This document shows positions 9,789 to 17,294 of a stretch of 64,000 nucleotides of DNA, in pieces (positions within the stretch are counted from its first letter, which is position 1; every line of letters begins with the position of its first letter). The stretch is from Solemya velum gill symbiont. Lineage in GTDB: Bacteria > Pseudomonadota > Gammaproteobacteria > Chromatiales > Chromatiaceae. The stretch covers positions 62,001 to 126,000 of the forward strand of contig NZ_JRAA01000003.1 of the NCBI RefSeq assembly GCF_000787395.1. The letters run 5' to 3'. The notes beneath the pieces were generated by a model. The model was not told where the DNA came from. It saw nothing but the letters and a program-made list of their open reading frames with translations, and made no database searches. A program made the position numbers and the translations under genes.

Positions 9789-9851
9789 ACTGATATAGGC
9801 CATGGTTTATCCTGCTTCTCCGGCTATACTTTTTCTGAAGAGTGATAACTC

Positions 9852-10286
9852 ATGATCTGTTCGAACAGCAGTGGCAGTGTTGCTATCTACTACCTGCTGG
9901 GGATGTTGTTGGTTTGGGAATTGACGTTTGCCGCTGACCCGGTCGATAGTGAATGTGATCTGACGCTACCATCACAACTCGAGTTGTACAGCGATATACA
10001 TGCAGGCCAGTTGATTAATTTACAACCGGAATATGCGCCGGAAGCAAGATCAATGAGTTCTGCACAGAAGTTCAGGGAAGTGCTTGCAGGATTGGGCTAC
10101 ATTTTAACCGGTGATATTGACAGACTCGATCACCTGAGCAGTCCACCTGATCAGCCGTGCGATGTGCATTCTGATATTGGCTATGATTCGGAACTGAATG
10201 ACAGCTTGCTGTTCAAGGCACAAAAGAGAGAAGGCGAAAAGACGAGGTGGTATCTTTTCGAAAGTAATATTGATGAGTGGCACTGA
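9852..10286 (+). CDS. Hypothetical exported protein
   Basis: A 144-residue protein I do not recognise. Residues about 11-28 form a hydrophobic signal-like segment (YYLLGMLLVWELTFA) followed by AADPVD, a plausible signal-peptidase site, so the mature protein is probably periplasmic. The mature part is acidic, has two cysteines (in SECDL and QPCDV) that could form a disulfide, and ends in an aromatic-charged tail. GAAGAG lies about 10 bases before the ATG. It sits 82 bp before a probable sulfur globule protein in the same direction; shared function is possible but not shown. Confidence 0.6.
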   Translation: MICSNSSGSVAIYYLLGMLLVWELTFAADPVDSECDLTLPSQLELYSDIHAGQLINLQPEYAPEARSMSSAQKFREVLAGLGYILTGDIDRLDHLSSPPDQPCDVHSDIGYDSELNDSLLFKAQKREGEKTRWYLFESNIDEWH

Positions 10287-10367
10287 ACCTGGTCGATTCA
10301 ACGGCAGGAAGGTTACAGAAAGAAAGCGTGATTGTTTTAATTTATTTGTAAATAGTGGGAGAACCTT

Positions 10368-10712
10368 ATGAACAAAAATATTTTACTGGCGGTTTTGACC
10401 GCAGCAATGCTGGCATTCAGTACGTCTGCATCAGCATTCTTCTGGGATGATGACGACTGGGATGATCCATGGGACGATAACGATTGGCCAGAATTCACTC
10501 CAATGTACTGGATGGAAGAGTTTGCCGACGAAATGGATGATGACGATGACGACTACTATCGTTACGGTCCTCGTCCATACTATGGTGGTGGTTATGCACC
10601 GCGTCCTTATCCACCACGTGGCTATGGATACGGCTACCCACAGCAGCCACAGCCGTACCAGTACCCTCAGCAGGCTCCGGTACCGCAGGCTCCGGCAGCA
10701 CCTCAGCAGTAA
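10368..10712 (+). CDS. Probable sulfur globule protein (acidic, Tyr/Pro/Gly-rich)
   Basis: A 114-residue protein with a clear Sec signal peptide (MNKNILLAVLTAAMLAFSTSASA). An Asp/Trp-rich block follows (FFWDDDDWDDPWDDNDWP), then FTPMYWMEEFADEMD with six Asp in a row. The tail consists of Tyr-Gly-Pro and Gln-Pro-Ala repeats ending in APAAPQQ. Low complexity, a signal peptide, aromatic-Gly/Pro repeats and a Met-Trp-Met core resemble the sulfur globule envelope proteins of purple sulfur bacteria and other sulfur oxidisers, which coat periplasmic sulfur deposits. It is more acidic and proline-rich than the classical ones. GGGAG precedes the start. A rho-independent terminator follows. Assignment rests on composition and context. 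Confidence 0.62.
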   Translation: MNKNILLAVLTAAMLAFSTSASAFFWDDDDWDDPWDDNDWPEFTPMYWMEEFADEMDDDDDDYYRYGPRPYYGGGYAPRPYPPRGYGYGYPQQPQPYQYPQQAPVPQAPAAPQQ

Positions 10713-10733
10713 TTGCTGACAGAGCTGAATGAG

Positions 10734-10757
10734 AAAGGCGCCAATCGGCGCCTTTTT
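10734..10757 (+). terminator. Rho-independent terminator after sulfur globule-like gene
   Basis: AAAGGCGCC (10734-10742) and GGCGCCTTT (10747-10755) form a perfect 9 bp stem with a 4-base loop. A T5 run is shared with the stem end. It lies between two convergent genes and orients with the upstream + strand gene. Confidence 0.88.
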
Positions 10758-10781
10758 CTTTGATTGCCTGCTTTGATCAAT

Positions 10782-11123
10782 CTAGCAGGAGTGGCAATAC
10801 TCCATAGGCAAACCGGCAATTCTGCATGCATGTTTGCATCCCCCCTTGGGGAAAAGTTCCTGTAGTTTTTTTCCGTTACATTTCCCATATTCGACCAATT
10901 TATGGCCGACTTCCCTGACCATGGTTTTAGGTGAAGGCGGGATTTCAAATTCCTGGTAATATTCGCGCATAAAACGAATTGCGGTCCAGTGGCAGTCTGA
11001 TAATTCAATTCCATCTTCATCAGCCATTGCCCGAGCTACATCCTCATCCCAGTCTTCAAAATTTTGCAGCAATCCCTTGGCGTTCAGTGGTATCTCCCTA
11101 CCGTTTATTGCGAGTGCGTGCAT
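10782..11123 (-). CDS. DsrC/TusE-family sulfur-carrier-like protein with atypical Cys tail
   Basis: A 113-residue member of the DsrC/TusE/DsvC family. The fold-typical segments DGIELSDCHWTAIRFMREYY, KLQELFPKG and HACRIAGLP align with known DsrC/TusE proteins. These small proteins carry sulfur as persulfide or trisulfide on C-terminal cysteines. Canonical DsrC has Cys, ten residues, then the penultimate Cys. Here Cys100 aligns with the inner Cys, but the outer position is His111, flanked by Cys110 and Cys113 (EYCHSC at the very end). Cys44, Cys82 and Cys96 are extra. GGAGGA precedes the start. It faces the sulfur globule-like gene across a terminator. A paralogue role distinct from the main DsrC is likely. 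Confidence 0.85.
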   Translation of the reverse strand: MHALAINGREIPLNAKGLLQNFEDWDEDVARAMADEDGIELSDCHWTAIRFMREYYQEFEIPPSPKTMVREVGHKLVEYGKCNGKKLQELFPKGGCKHACRIAGLPMEYCHSC

Positions 11124-11479
11124 ATTTAATTCCTCCTATAGTGGTTTTTGTGATCATTCTTGTTGTCAATTCTTGTGATTGGTGCAAAAAGAACCCTTAT
11201 TAAATGTAAGGTTAGATGGTGTGGGCGCTTCTACAAGGCATTGAAACGGAAGAATGCAACATGATTGATATATATCAGTTTTCAATAGGTGGATTGATTG
11301 TGTGGGATCCATTTCTACTGCATCGCGATTGATGCTGAAGGCAAGGGATACCCGTCGCACTTGTAGGGACTGGTAAGTGACATGGTGCTGGATGATGTTG
11401 CTGATCTGCCACTGAAAATATCGGATATCTACACAAAGCTTGCGAGTTGAGCGTGGTAACATTCAATTCATTCAAACTG
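11124..11479. other. Intergenic region without a recognised gene
   Basis: About 350 bp between the divergently oriented dsrC-like and waaA genes. I see the strong GGAGGA ribosome site for the dsrC-like gene near 11131-11136. Short open stretches near 11330-11450 read GIPVALVGTGK in one frame and then SDMVLDDVADLPLKISDIY in the next. These could be a decayed 3' gene end, but I cannot identify a parent. Promoters for both flanking genes must lie here, yet no pair of hexamers is convincing. Confidence 0.4.
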
Positions 11480-12772
11480 ATGCCCGATTGGCTGCTTACT
11501 GCTGTGCGATACCTCTATACATTCCTGGTCTATATGTTGATGCCGGTCATTCTGGTTCGCCTGTGGTTGCGCGGGCGCAGAAATCCGGCATACCGGGAGC
11601 GCCTTGGTGAGCGTTTTGGCTACCTTCCGGATGATGTACCGCAAGGGTGCTTGTGGATTCACGCTGTCTCAGTGGGTGAGTCGCAGGCGACCCAGCCGAT
11701 GGTGCAGTGGCTTATGGAAGCGCACCCCGGCATGCCCGTGGTGATGACAACCACAACACCAACCGGTGGACAGCGGGTTACCCAGCTCTACGGCGATCGT
11801 ATACGCCATCTCTATTTTCCCTATGATTCACCGGCAATCATGAAGCGCTATTTCGAAGCCCTGAAACCGGTTGCGGTTATTATCATGGAGACCGAGGTGT
11901 GGCCCAACATGCTGCACTATTGCCGTCAAAACAGCGTCCCGGTTGCCCTCGCGAATGCACGCCTGTCGGAAAAGTCGGCTCAGGGTTACCATAAGTTTTC
12001 CTTTATCACTGCTGCAGCATTTCGCTGTTTTGATCTTGTTATTGCGCAAGCCGGCGCGGATGCTCAACGCCTGCTCGATTCGGGCGTGCGGCAAGAGGTT
12101 ATGCATGTCTGCGGCAGTATCAAGTTCGAGGTCAAGGTGCCACAGAGTGTGCGTGAGCAGGGTGAGTTGCTGCGTGCTGCACTGGGTGCGGACAGGCCGG
12201 TATGGATAGCCGCGAGTACCCATGAGAATGAGGAGGCAGTTGTTCTCGATGCACACAGGCGAGTGCTTGAGCGCTATCCTGATGCCTTGTTGATCATCGT
12301 GCCACGACACCCGGAGCGATTCGACACGGTGGCCGGATTGATCGAGTCCAGCGGACTCAGTTGCGTGCGCAGGACGGGTGTACACCTGCCTGTAACGGAT
12401 GTGGCAGTCTATCTCGGAGACGTGATGGGTGAATTACCGATTTTTTATGGTGCTGCAGATGTCGCTTTTGTGGGCGGCAGCATCGCACCGATTGGCGGGC
12501 ACAATATCCTCGAGCCTGCAGCACTGGGCGTTGTCGTTGTTTTTGGCCCGCATATGCAGAACTTTCTCGAAATCAGCAGGATGATGCTCGAAGCCGGTGC
12601 TGCGCTGCAGACCAGTGAGGAGCAACTCGCAGAGGTTGTGCTGGCACTACTGGGTGACCCGGTACAGCGTGAAGAGATTGGTCAGCATGGCCAGGAAGTC
12701 GTCGAATCAAACCAGGGGGCACTCGAGTGTACCCGTCAGGCGATTGAGCATCTGCTGGAGATGCGTTCATGA
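11480..12772 (+). CDS. waaA: 3-deoxy-D-manno-octulosonic acid (Kdo) transferase
   Basis: Transfers Kdo onto lipid A precursors in lipopolysaccharide core synthesis. About 430 residues, normal for the family. The N-terminus has a hydrophobic anchor (WLLTAVRYLYTFLVYMLMPVIL) followed by the acceptor-side region RERLGERFG, the IHAVSVGE segment and METEVWPN. The second Rossmann half contains GGSIAPIGGHNILEPAALG, typical of this GT30 family. I chose the ATG at 11480; an in-frame TTG at 11447 would add 11 residues. The stop overlaps the next gene by 4 bp, coupling two envelope-lipid enzymes. Confidence 0.94.
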   Translation: MPDWLLTAVRYLYTFLVYMLMPVILVRLWLRGRRNPAYRERLGERFGYLPDDVPQGCLWIHAVSVGESQATQPMVQWLMEAHPGMPVVMTTTTPTGGQRVTQLYGDRIRHLYFPYDSPAIMKRYFEALKPVAVIIMETEVWPNMLHYCRQNSVPVALANARLSEKSAQGYHKFSFITAAAFRCFDLVIAQAGADAQRLLDSGVRQEVMHVCGSIKFEVKVPQSVREQGELLRAALGADRPVWIAASTHENEEAVVLDAHRRVLERYPDALLIIVPRHPERFDTVAGLIESSGLSCVRRTGVHLPVTDVAVYLGDVMGELPIFYGAADVAFVGGSIAPIGGHNILEPAALGVVVVFGPHMQNFLEISRMMLEAGAALQTSEEQLAEVVLALLGDPVQREEIGQHGQEVVESNQGALECTRQAIEHLLEMRS

Positions 12773-13419
12773 TGCAGGATTTAAAATTCTGGTTCTATCC
12801 CATCCTCTACAAGTGGGTCGTGATGTTGCTGATGGCGACTTATCGTGTCGAATATATAGGCCGTGAGCAGGTTGACAGGCTGAAGTCCAATGCAGAGGGA
12901 TGGATCTATTCCAGCTGGCACGAGAACGTCGTGGTGAGCCAGTGGGCCGAGCGAAATCAGGGTCTTGTCATGATGTCGAGTGACAGCAAGGATGGCGAGT
13001 TCAGTGCCCGCGTCATGGTGCGTATGGGAAATTTCCCGGTTCGTGGATCATCCTCACACGGCGGCATGAAAGCAGCCAGGGCGGTGATTCAGGCATTGAA
13101 GTCGGGCTCAAGTGCCGGGATGACACCGGATGGCCCGCGTGGTCCGGCACGCAAAGCGAAGCCCGGCATGCTTTTTATCAGTGCAGTATCGAACTGTCCG
13201 ATTATTCCATATCATGTTGTTTCTGATCGCTACTGGAGCCTGACCTCGTGGGACAAGCAGCGCATTCCGAAACCTTTCAGCCGGGTGATTATCTGTATCG
13301 GAGAGCCATTGCGGATTGACAAGCAGAGGTTCAAACAGGACGAAGCAGGCCTGATTGTTGAAGTAGAAGAGGCGATGCAGCAAAATGTGGAGAGGGCGGA
13401 AGAGGCTATTTCCGCCTGA
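12769..13419 (+). CDS. DUF374-family lysophospholipid acyltransferase-like protein
   Basis: A 216-residue protein of the DUF374 acyltransferase-like family. Visible motifs are the SWHEN segment, the SSDSKDGE region, VRGSSSHGG and TPDGPRGPARKAKPG, the last being diagnostic. An N-terminal hydrophobic stretch (about residues 5-24) suggests association with the inner membrane. It overlaps waaA by 4 bp (ATGA), which argues for a role in lipid A or phospholipid acylation, but the acyl donor and acceptor are unknown. The gene is followed by a convergent methyltransferase gene 41 bp away. Confidence 0.85.
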   Translation: MMQDLKFWFYPILYKWVVMLLMATYRVEYIGREQVDRLKSNAEGWIYSSWHENVVVSQWAERNQGLVMMSSDSKDGEFSARVMVRMGNFPVRGSSSHGGMKAARAVIQALKSGSSAGMTPDGPRGPARKAKPGMLFISAVSNCPIIPYHVVSDRYWSLTSWDKQRIPKPFSRVIICIGEPLRIDKQRFKQDEAGLIVEVEEAMQQNVERAEEAISA

Positions 13420-13460
13420 ATTGAACCTGGCCTTGTGCCTTGTGGCTCTTTTGCTTCGGC

Positions 13461-14108
13461 TCAGAAGCTGAATTCACTCACTTCAGGTGCATTTGTCAGT
13501 GGTTTGAGGGCTGTTTCCAGAAGAGCCTTGCGCTTGAAGGAGTTATCTCCGACTGCGGTGACCAGTTCAGCCGTAGCTGAGGATCCCTTACCGACAACCT
13601 GGAACAGGCGTCCATCATCAGCAAGGTGCTGTTCAAAGAAATCGGTTCTTTGCGGCAGGCTGCCGGTGACGACGATAATGTCAAAAATCTCTATTTCATC
13701 GAGGTCAAATGCATCGCCGGTAATGATTTTGGCTTCAAAATCGAGAGCTGCCAGCTTTTCCGCAGCTGAATCAGCGAGATCGGCATGCTGCTCAATGCTT
13801 GTCACGTCACCGCTCAGCCAGGCAAGACATGCGGTGAGATAACCACTGCCAGTACCGACTTCCAGAACCCTCTCACCAGGATGAATATCGAGAGACTGCA
13901 ATACGTGCGCTTCGATTTTGGGTGCCATCATGCTCTCGCCATGGCCCAGGGGGACCTCAATATCGGCGAAAGAGAGCTCCTTGTAGTCACTGGGCACAAA
14001 AAACTCGCGAGGAATCTGTTGCAACAGGGTGAGCACATCGTCGCTGACGACATTCCATGGACGGATCTGGCACTCAATCATGTTGTGGCGTGCTTCTTCA
14101 CTCTGCAT
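13461..14108 (-). CDS. Protein-L-isoaspartate O-methyltransferase family protein
   Basis: A 215-residue Pcm-like SAM-dependent methyltransferase. MIECQIRPWNV near the N-terminus and the SAM motif VLEVGTGSGYLTACLA around residues 80-95 are typical of the Pcm-like proteins often found beside tolC in proteobacteria. It differs from classical Pcm in the substrate region: PLGHGESMMAP replaces the usual IGYGQTISQP. Enzymatic repair of isoaspartate is therefore not assured. No tolC is next to it here; it is flanked by a TRAP transporter cluster on the same strand and DUF374 convergently. Confidence 0.88.
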   Translation of the reverse strand: MQSEEARHNMIECQIRPWNVVSDDVLTLLQQIPREFFVPSDYKELSFADIEVPLGHGESMMAPKIEAHVLQSLDIHPGERVLEVGTGSGYLTACLAWLSGDVTSIEQHADLADSAAEKLAALDFEAKIITGDAFDLDEIEIFDIIVVTGSLPQRTDFFEQHLADDGRLFQVVGKGSSATAELVTAVGDNSFKRKALLETALKPLTNAPEVSEFSF

Positions 14109-14259
14109 TTCTGACTCCGGTTACAGGCTTTTTAAGGGCTCTCAGATCGGCAAGGTCATAAATCATGACTTGATCAGAGATTCCTTAATATTCTCTTACG
14201 ATGTGAAGACTACGCTTAACAGCCGATCGAGGTCAACCAGTGAAAAATTTATGGCGACT

Positions 14260-15635
14260 TCAAGCGAGTCCATACCAGCCTGGAAAAACCAGGATTGAAA
14301 CGAGCACAGCTACCTGTATCAGTATGAAAGGCACCACGCCACGGTAGATATCCGTGGTTGTGACCCCTGGCGGTGCGACTCCCTTGAGATAGAAGAGGCT
14401 GAATCCGAAGGGTGGTGTCAGGAAGGAGCTTTGCAGGTTCATGGCGATGAGGATGGCAAACCACAGGGGGGGCGATACCCAGGGCTTCTGCGGCAGGCGC
14501 GAGAATGGGAACGATGATGAAGCTGATTTCGACAAAGTCGATGAAAAAACCGAGTAGCAGGATGGTCAGCATCGACAATGCGAGGAACCCGATTTCATCA
14601 CCTGGCAGGTCGAGAAGCGCATCCTCAACCAGTATGTCACCACCTGTGTAGCTGAACGCCATCGAGAAGGCAGTTGCACCGAGCAGGATGGCGAATACCA
14701 TGGCGGTGACCCGGACACTGTCGAGGGCCGCTTCATAGAGCAATTTCCAGCTGAAATGACGATAAATGACTGCCAGGAGGAGTGCGCCGACAGAACCGAG
14801 TGCCGACGACTCCGTCGGCGTGGCGATACCGGCAAAAATTGAGCCGAGCACGATCAGAATCAGTGCCAGTGGCGGCAGAACATGCAGTATGGCGCTGGTG
14901 TAGAGTTTTCGCCTGTCAGTGGTCTCTGTAGACAGGCTTGGTGCTGCCTGCGGATTGCGCCAGCTGGTATAGAGGATATAGAGAATATAGAGGCCGACGA
15001 GCACGACTCCCGGCGCAACCGCTGCCCTGAAGAGGTCTCCGACCGGAATGCCCATCACGTCACCGAGGATGATCAGGACGATCGATGGCGGGATAATCTG
15101 CCCGAGGGTGCCCGAGGGTGCCCGAAGCACAAATGGTGCCGCAGCCGAGGCGCTTGTCATAGCCGTGCTTGAGCATTACCGGCAGGGAGATCAGTCCCAT
15201 CGCAACGACCGAGGCGCCGACAATCCCGGTGGATGCGGCAAGCAGGGCGCCAACCAGGACTGTCGAGATTGCCAGTCCGCCACGTACTCGTCCGAAGAGT
15301 TCACCCATCGATTCGAGCAGTCGCTCTGCAAGGCGGGTTTTTTCCAACACAACGCCCATGAAAATAAATAGTGGCACTGCCATCAGTACGCTGTTTTCCA
15401 TGATGCTCTGGATCCGGTAGGGCATGAAGGCAAAGGTACTGGTTATGTCCGCAAAGATATCGGAAAAACCGGCGCCATCCTGCAGCATGTGCTGGATATC
15501 AGGGAGTTTTGCGATACAGACGAAGATCATTGCTACACCGCCAAAAGTGAATCCGACCGGAAAGCCGAATAGCAGGGCGAGCAGGGCAACGCCGAACATG
15601 ATGATGCCGATATATTCCATCATTTCAGGCGGCAC
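14260..15635 (-). pseudogene. dctM: TRAP transporter large permease (DctM), broken by two frameshifts
   Basis: Large membrane subunit of a tripartite ATP-independent periplasmic transporter. The reading frame is split into three parts. Part 1 runs from MPPEMMEYIGI to CASGTLG. Part 2 continues from QIIPPSIVLIILGDVMG to APAAEALGI. Part 3 runs from LWFAILIAMNLQSSF to FPGWYGLA, ending at 14260. The first break is a 10 bp tandem duplication (15101-15120). The second is one extra base in a G7 run (14466-14472; six would restore the frame). Rejoined, the protein would be about 455 residues, normal for DctM. It overlaps dctQ by 11 bp. Without this subunit the transporter should not work, unless the breaks are sequence errors. 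Confidence 0.9.
15101..15120. repeat. 10 bp perfect tandem duplication inside dctM
   Basis: cccgagggtg occurs twice back to back (15101-15110 and 15111-15120), followed by cccgaagcac. Removing one copy restores the conserved reading GTICASGTLGQIIPP of the large TRAP permease. The duplication is therefore the cause of the first frame break. Confidence 0.95.
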
Positions 15636-16152
15636 CCGTTTCGTCAGGAGGCATCATGTCGCGCAGAGTATTGAGCGAGCGCAGCAGCATGCCGACTCCG
15701 GCAACTGCCATACTCAGGCAGGCAAACGGGATGACGGCCTTGATCACCCAGCGGTATGGCAACCCACCCGGGTCACCGGAACGTTCGCCAAGTGACCAGG
15801 ATTCGAATGCGAAACTGCTGCCATACCAGGCAACCAGCAACACGAATGGCAGTAACAGAAAGATCACACCGCACAGGTCGATGAGTGCCTTGCGCCTTGC
15901 ACCGAGTCGGTCATAGATGATGTCGACACGCACGTGGGAGTCGGTCCGGATGGCGTAGGGAATGCCAAGCAGAAAAATGCTGGCATAGAGGTGCCACTCA
16001 AGCTCCTGCAGGCCGATCGAGACACTGTTGAAAAGATAGCGGGCGACGACGTCGTAGAAGACATTCAGTACTAACAGCAGAAACAGCAACGCCGCGATGC
16101 GTCCAAGCAGATCGCTAAATCGGTTGCACAAGCGTTCCAGTTTCTGCAGCAT
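15625..16152 (-). CDS. dctQ: TRAP transporter small permease (DctQ)
   Basis: A 175-residue membrane protein with four hydrophobic helices. RYLFNSVSIGLQELEWHLYASIFLLGIPYAIRTDSHVRVDI is the typical DctQ signature region, with the conserved Glu-Trp pair and the RVD motif (only part of it is needed to recognise the family). It is the small membrane subunit of the TRAP transporter, lying 8 bp after the binding-protein gene and overlapping the permease pseudogene. Its own frame is intact. Confidence 0.92.
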   Translation of the reverse strand: MLQKLERLCNRFSDLLGRIAALLFLLLVLNVFYDVVARYLFNSVSIGLQELEWHLYASIFLLGIPYAIRTDSHVRVDIIYDRLGARRKALIDLCGVIFLLLPFVLLVAWYGSSFAFESWSLGERSGDPGGLPYRWVIKAVIPFACLSMAVAGVGMLLRSLNTLRDMMPPDETGAA

Positions 16153-16160
16153 GCCAGTGA

Positions 16161-17234
16161 TCAGTCGTCCAGGCTGTTGAGATAGGCTTTGTCAGAGATA
16201 CTTGTCCATGCACGTGCTTTCTCAAGGTAGGTTGCCTGGGAGTCGATAATCTCTTTTGCCAGTGGATCCTTTGCTGCGCGTTCAGCTAACAATTCCATGT
16301 TTGCTTTTTGCATTGCATCGAGTACCTCGCCGGTGAAGCTTTTGACCTTGATGTCCGGGAACTCTGTACGAATCTTGCTCCAGCTTTCACTGTTTTCATG
16401 ATAAGACTGGGCGTACATGTCATAGGCAACAGAGCGCATTGCCACGCGTAATATCTCCTGCAAGTCGGACGGCAGTTTGTCCCATGATTTTTTATTTATC
16501 AGGAAGTGAAGTTCTGCAGCAGGCTCATGCCAGCCAGTGTAATAGTAGGGTGCGATCTTGTGGAATCCCATGCGCAGATCTAGCGCAGGGCCAACCCATT
16601 CAAGTGCATCGATGGTATTACGTTCCAGTGATGTATAGAGTTCACCTGCCGGAATGTTGGTCGGGCTTGCGCCAAGACGAGCAAAAACCTCGCCGGCAAA
16701 TCCTGGTATACGCATTTTAAGACCCTGCAGGTCATCAAGGGATTTAATCTCCTTACGGAACCACCCTCCCATCTGGTTACCGGTATTGCCGCCCGGGAAC
16801 GAGAGCATGCCATGCCTTGCATAGACCTTCTCCATCAGTTCCAGTCCACCGCCGTAATAGAACCAGCCATATTGCTCCGGTGTTGTCATACCAAACGGCA
16901 TGGTAGTGAAAAAGAGGGCGTTTGGATCCTTGCCTTTCCAGTAGTAGGAAGCGGAGTGTCCGATGTCATATTGACCGGCCTTGACCATATCGAAAATGCC
17001 GAGTGGTGCCTTGTGCTTGTTTTTAGAGTCGATGCGGATAATGAGTCGTCCATTCGACATCTTTTCGACGATGGCTGCGAGGTTCTTGGTCGTGTCACCC
17101 AGGATCGGGTAGTTTGGCGGCCAGGTCTCGGCGAGCTTGAGACGGTAGACTTTTTCGGCCGCTACAAGCGGTAAAGAGACGGCAAGCAACAGGCAGCCAA
17201 GTATCATGCTCAGCCTTGAAGAGATCGGGCGCAT
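16161..17234 (-). CDS. dctP: TRAP transporter periplasmic substrate-binding protein (TakP-like)
   Basis: A 357-residue periplasmic binding protein with an N-terminal Sec signal (MILGCLLLAVSLPLVAA within the first 26 residues). The segments GNTGNQMGGWFRKEI, LKMRIPGFAGEVFARLGA, ALEWVGPALD and WHEPAAELHFLINK match the TakP/2-oxoacid type of TRAP binding proteins, so a monocarboxylate such as an alpha-keto acid is a reasonable guess. The ligand is an inference from family. It is the first gene of the dctPQM set and is intact even though dctM is broken. Confidence 0.9.
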   Translation of the reverse strand: MRPISSRLSMILGCLLLAVSLPLVAAEKVYRLKLAETWPPNYPILGDTTKNLAAIVEKMSNGRLIIRIDSKNKHKAPLGIFDMVKAGQYDIGHSASYYWKGKDPNALFFTTMPFGMTTPEQYGWFYYGGGLELMEKVYARHGMLSFPGGNTGNQMGGWFRKEIKSLDDLQGLKMRIPGFAGEVFARLGASPTNIPAGELYTSLERNTIDALEWVGPALDLRMGFHKIAPYYYTGWHEPAAELHFLINKKSWDKLPSDLQEILRVAMRSVAYDMYAQSYHENSESWSKIRTEFPDIKVKSFTGEVLDAMQKANMELLAERAAKDPLAKEIIDSQATYLEKARAWTSISDKAYLNSLDD

Positions 17235-17294
17235 AAGGTTCCTCGAACTATTTTTTACTATTTTGGTCAGGCGATGAGAATAGCAAAGCCTGCT

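Noticed and set aside
11828-12385. Open frame of 185 codons on the minus strand
   Set aside because: Antisense to waaA; no ribosome site or recognisable motif.
14260-15635. Programmed frameshifting in dctM
   Set aside because: No slippery heptamer fits the 10 bp duplication, and TRAP permeases are not known to need frameshifting; mutation or error is simpler.
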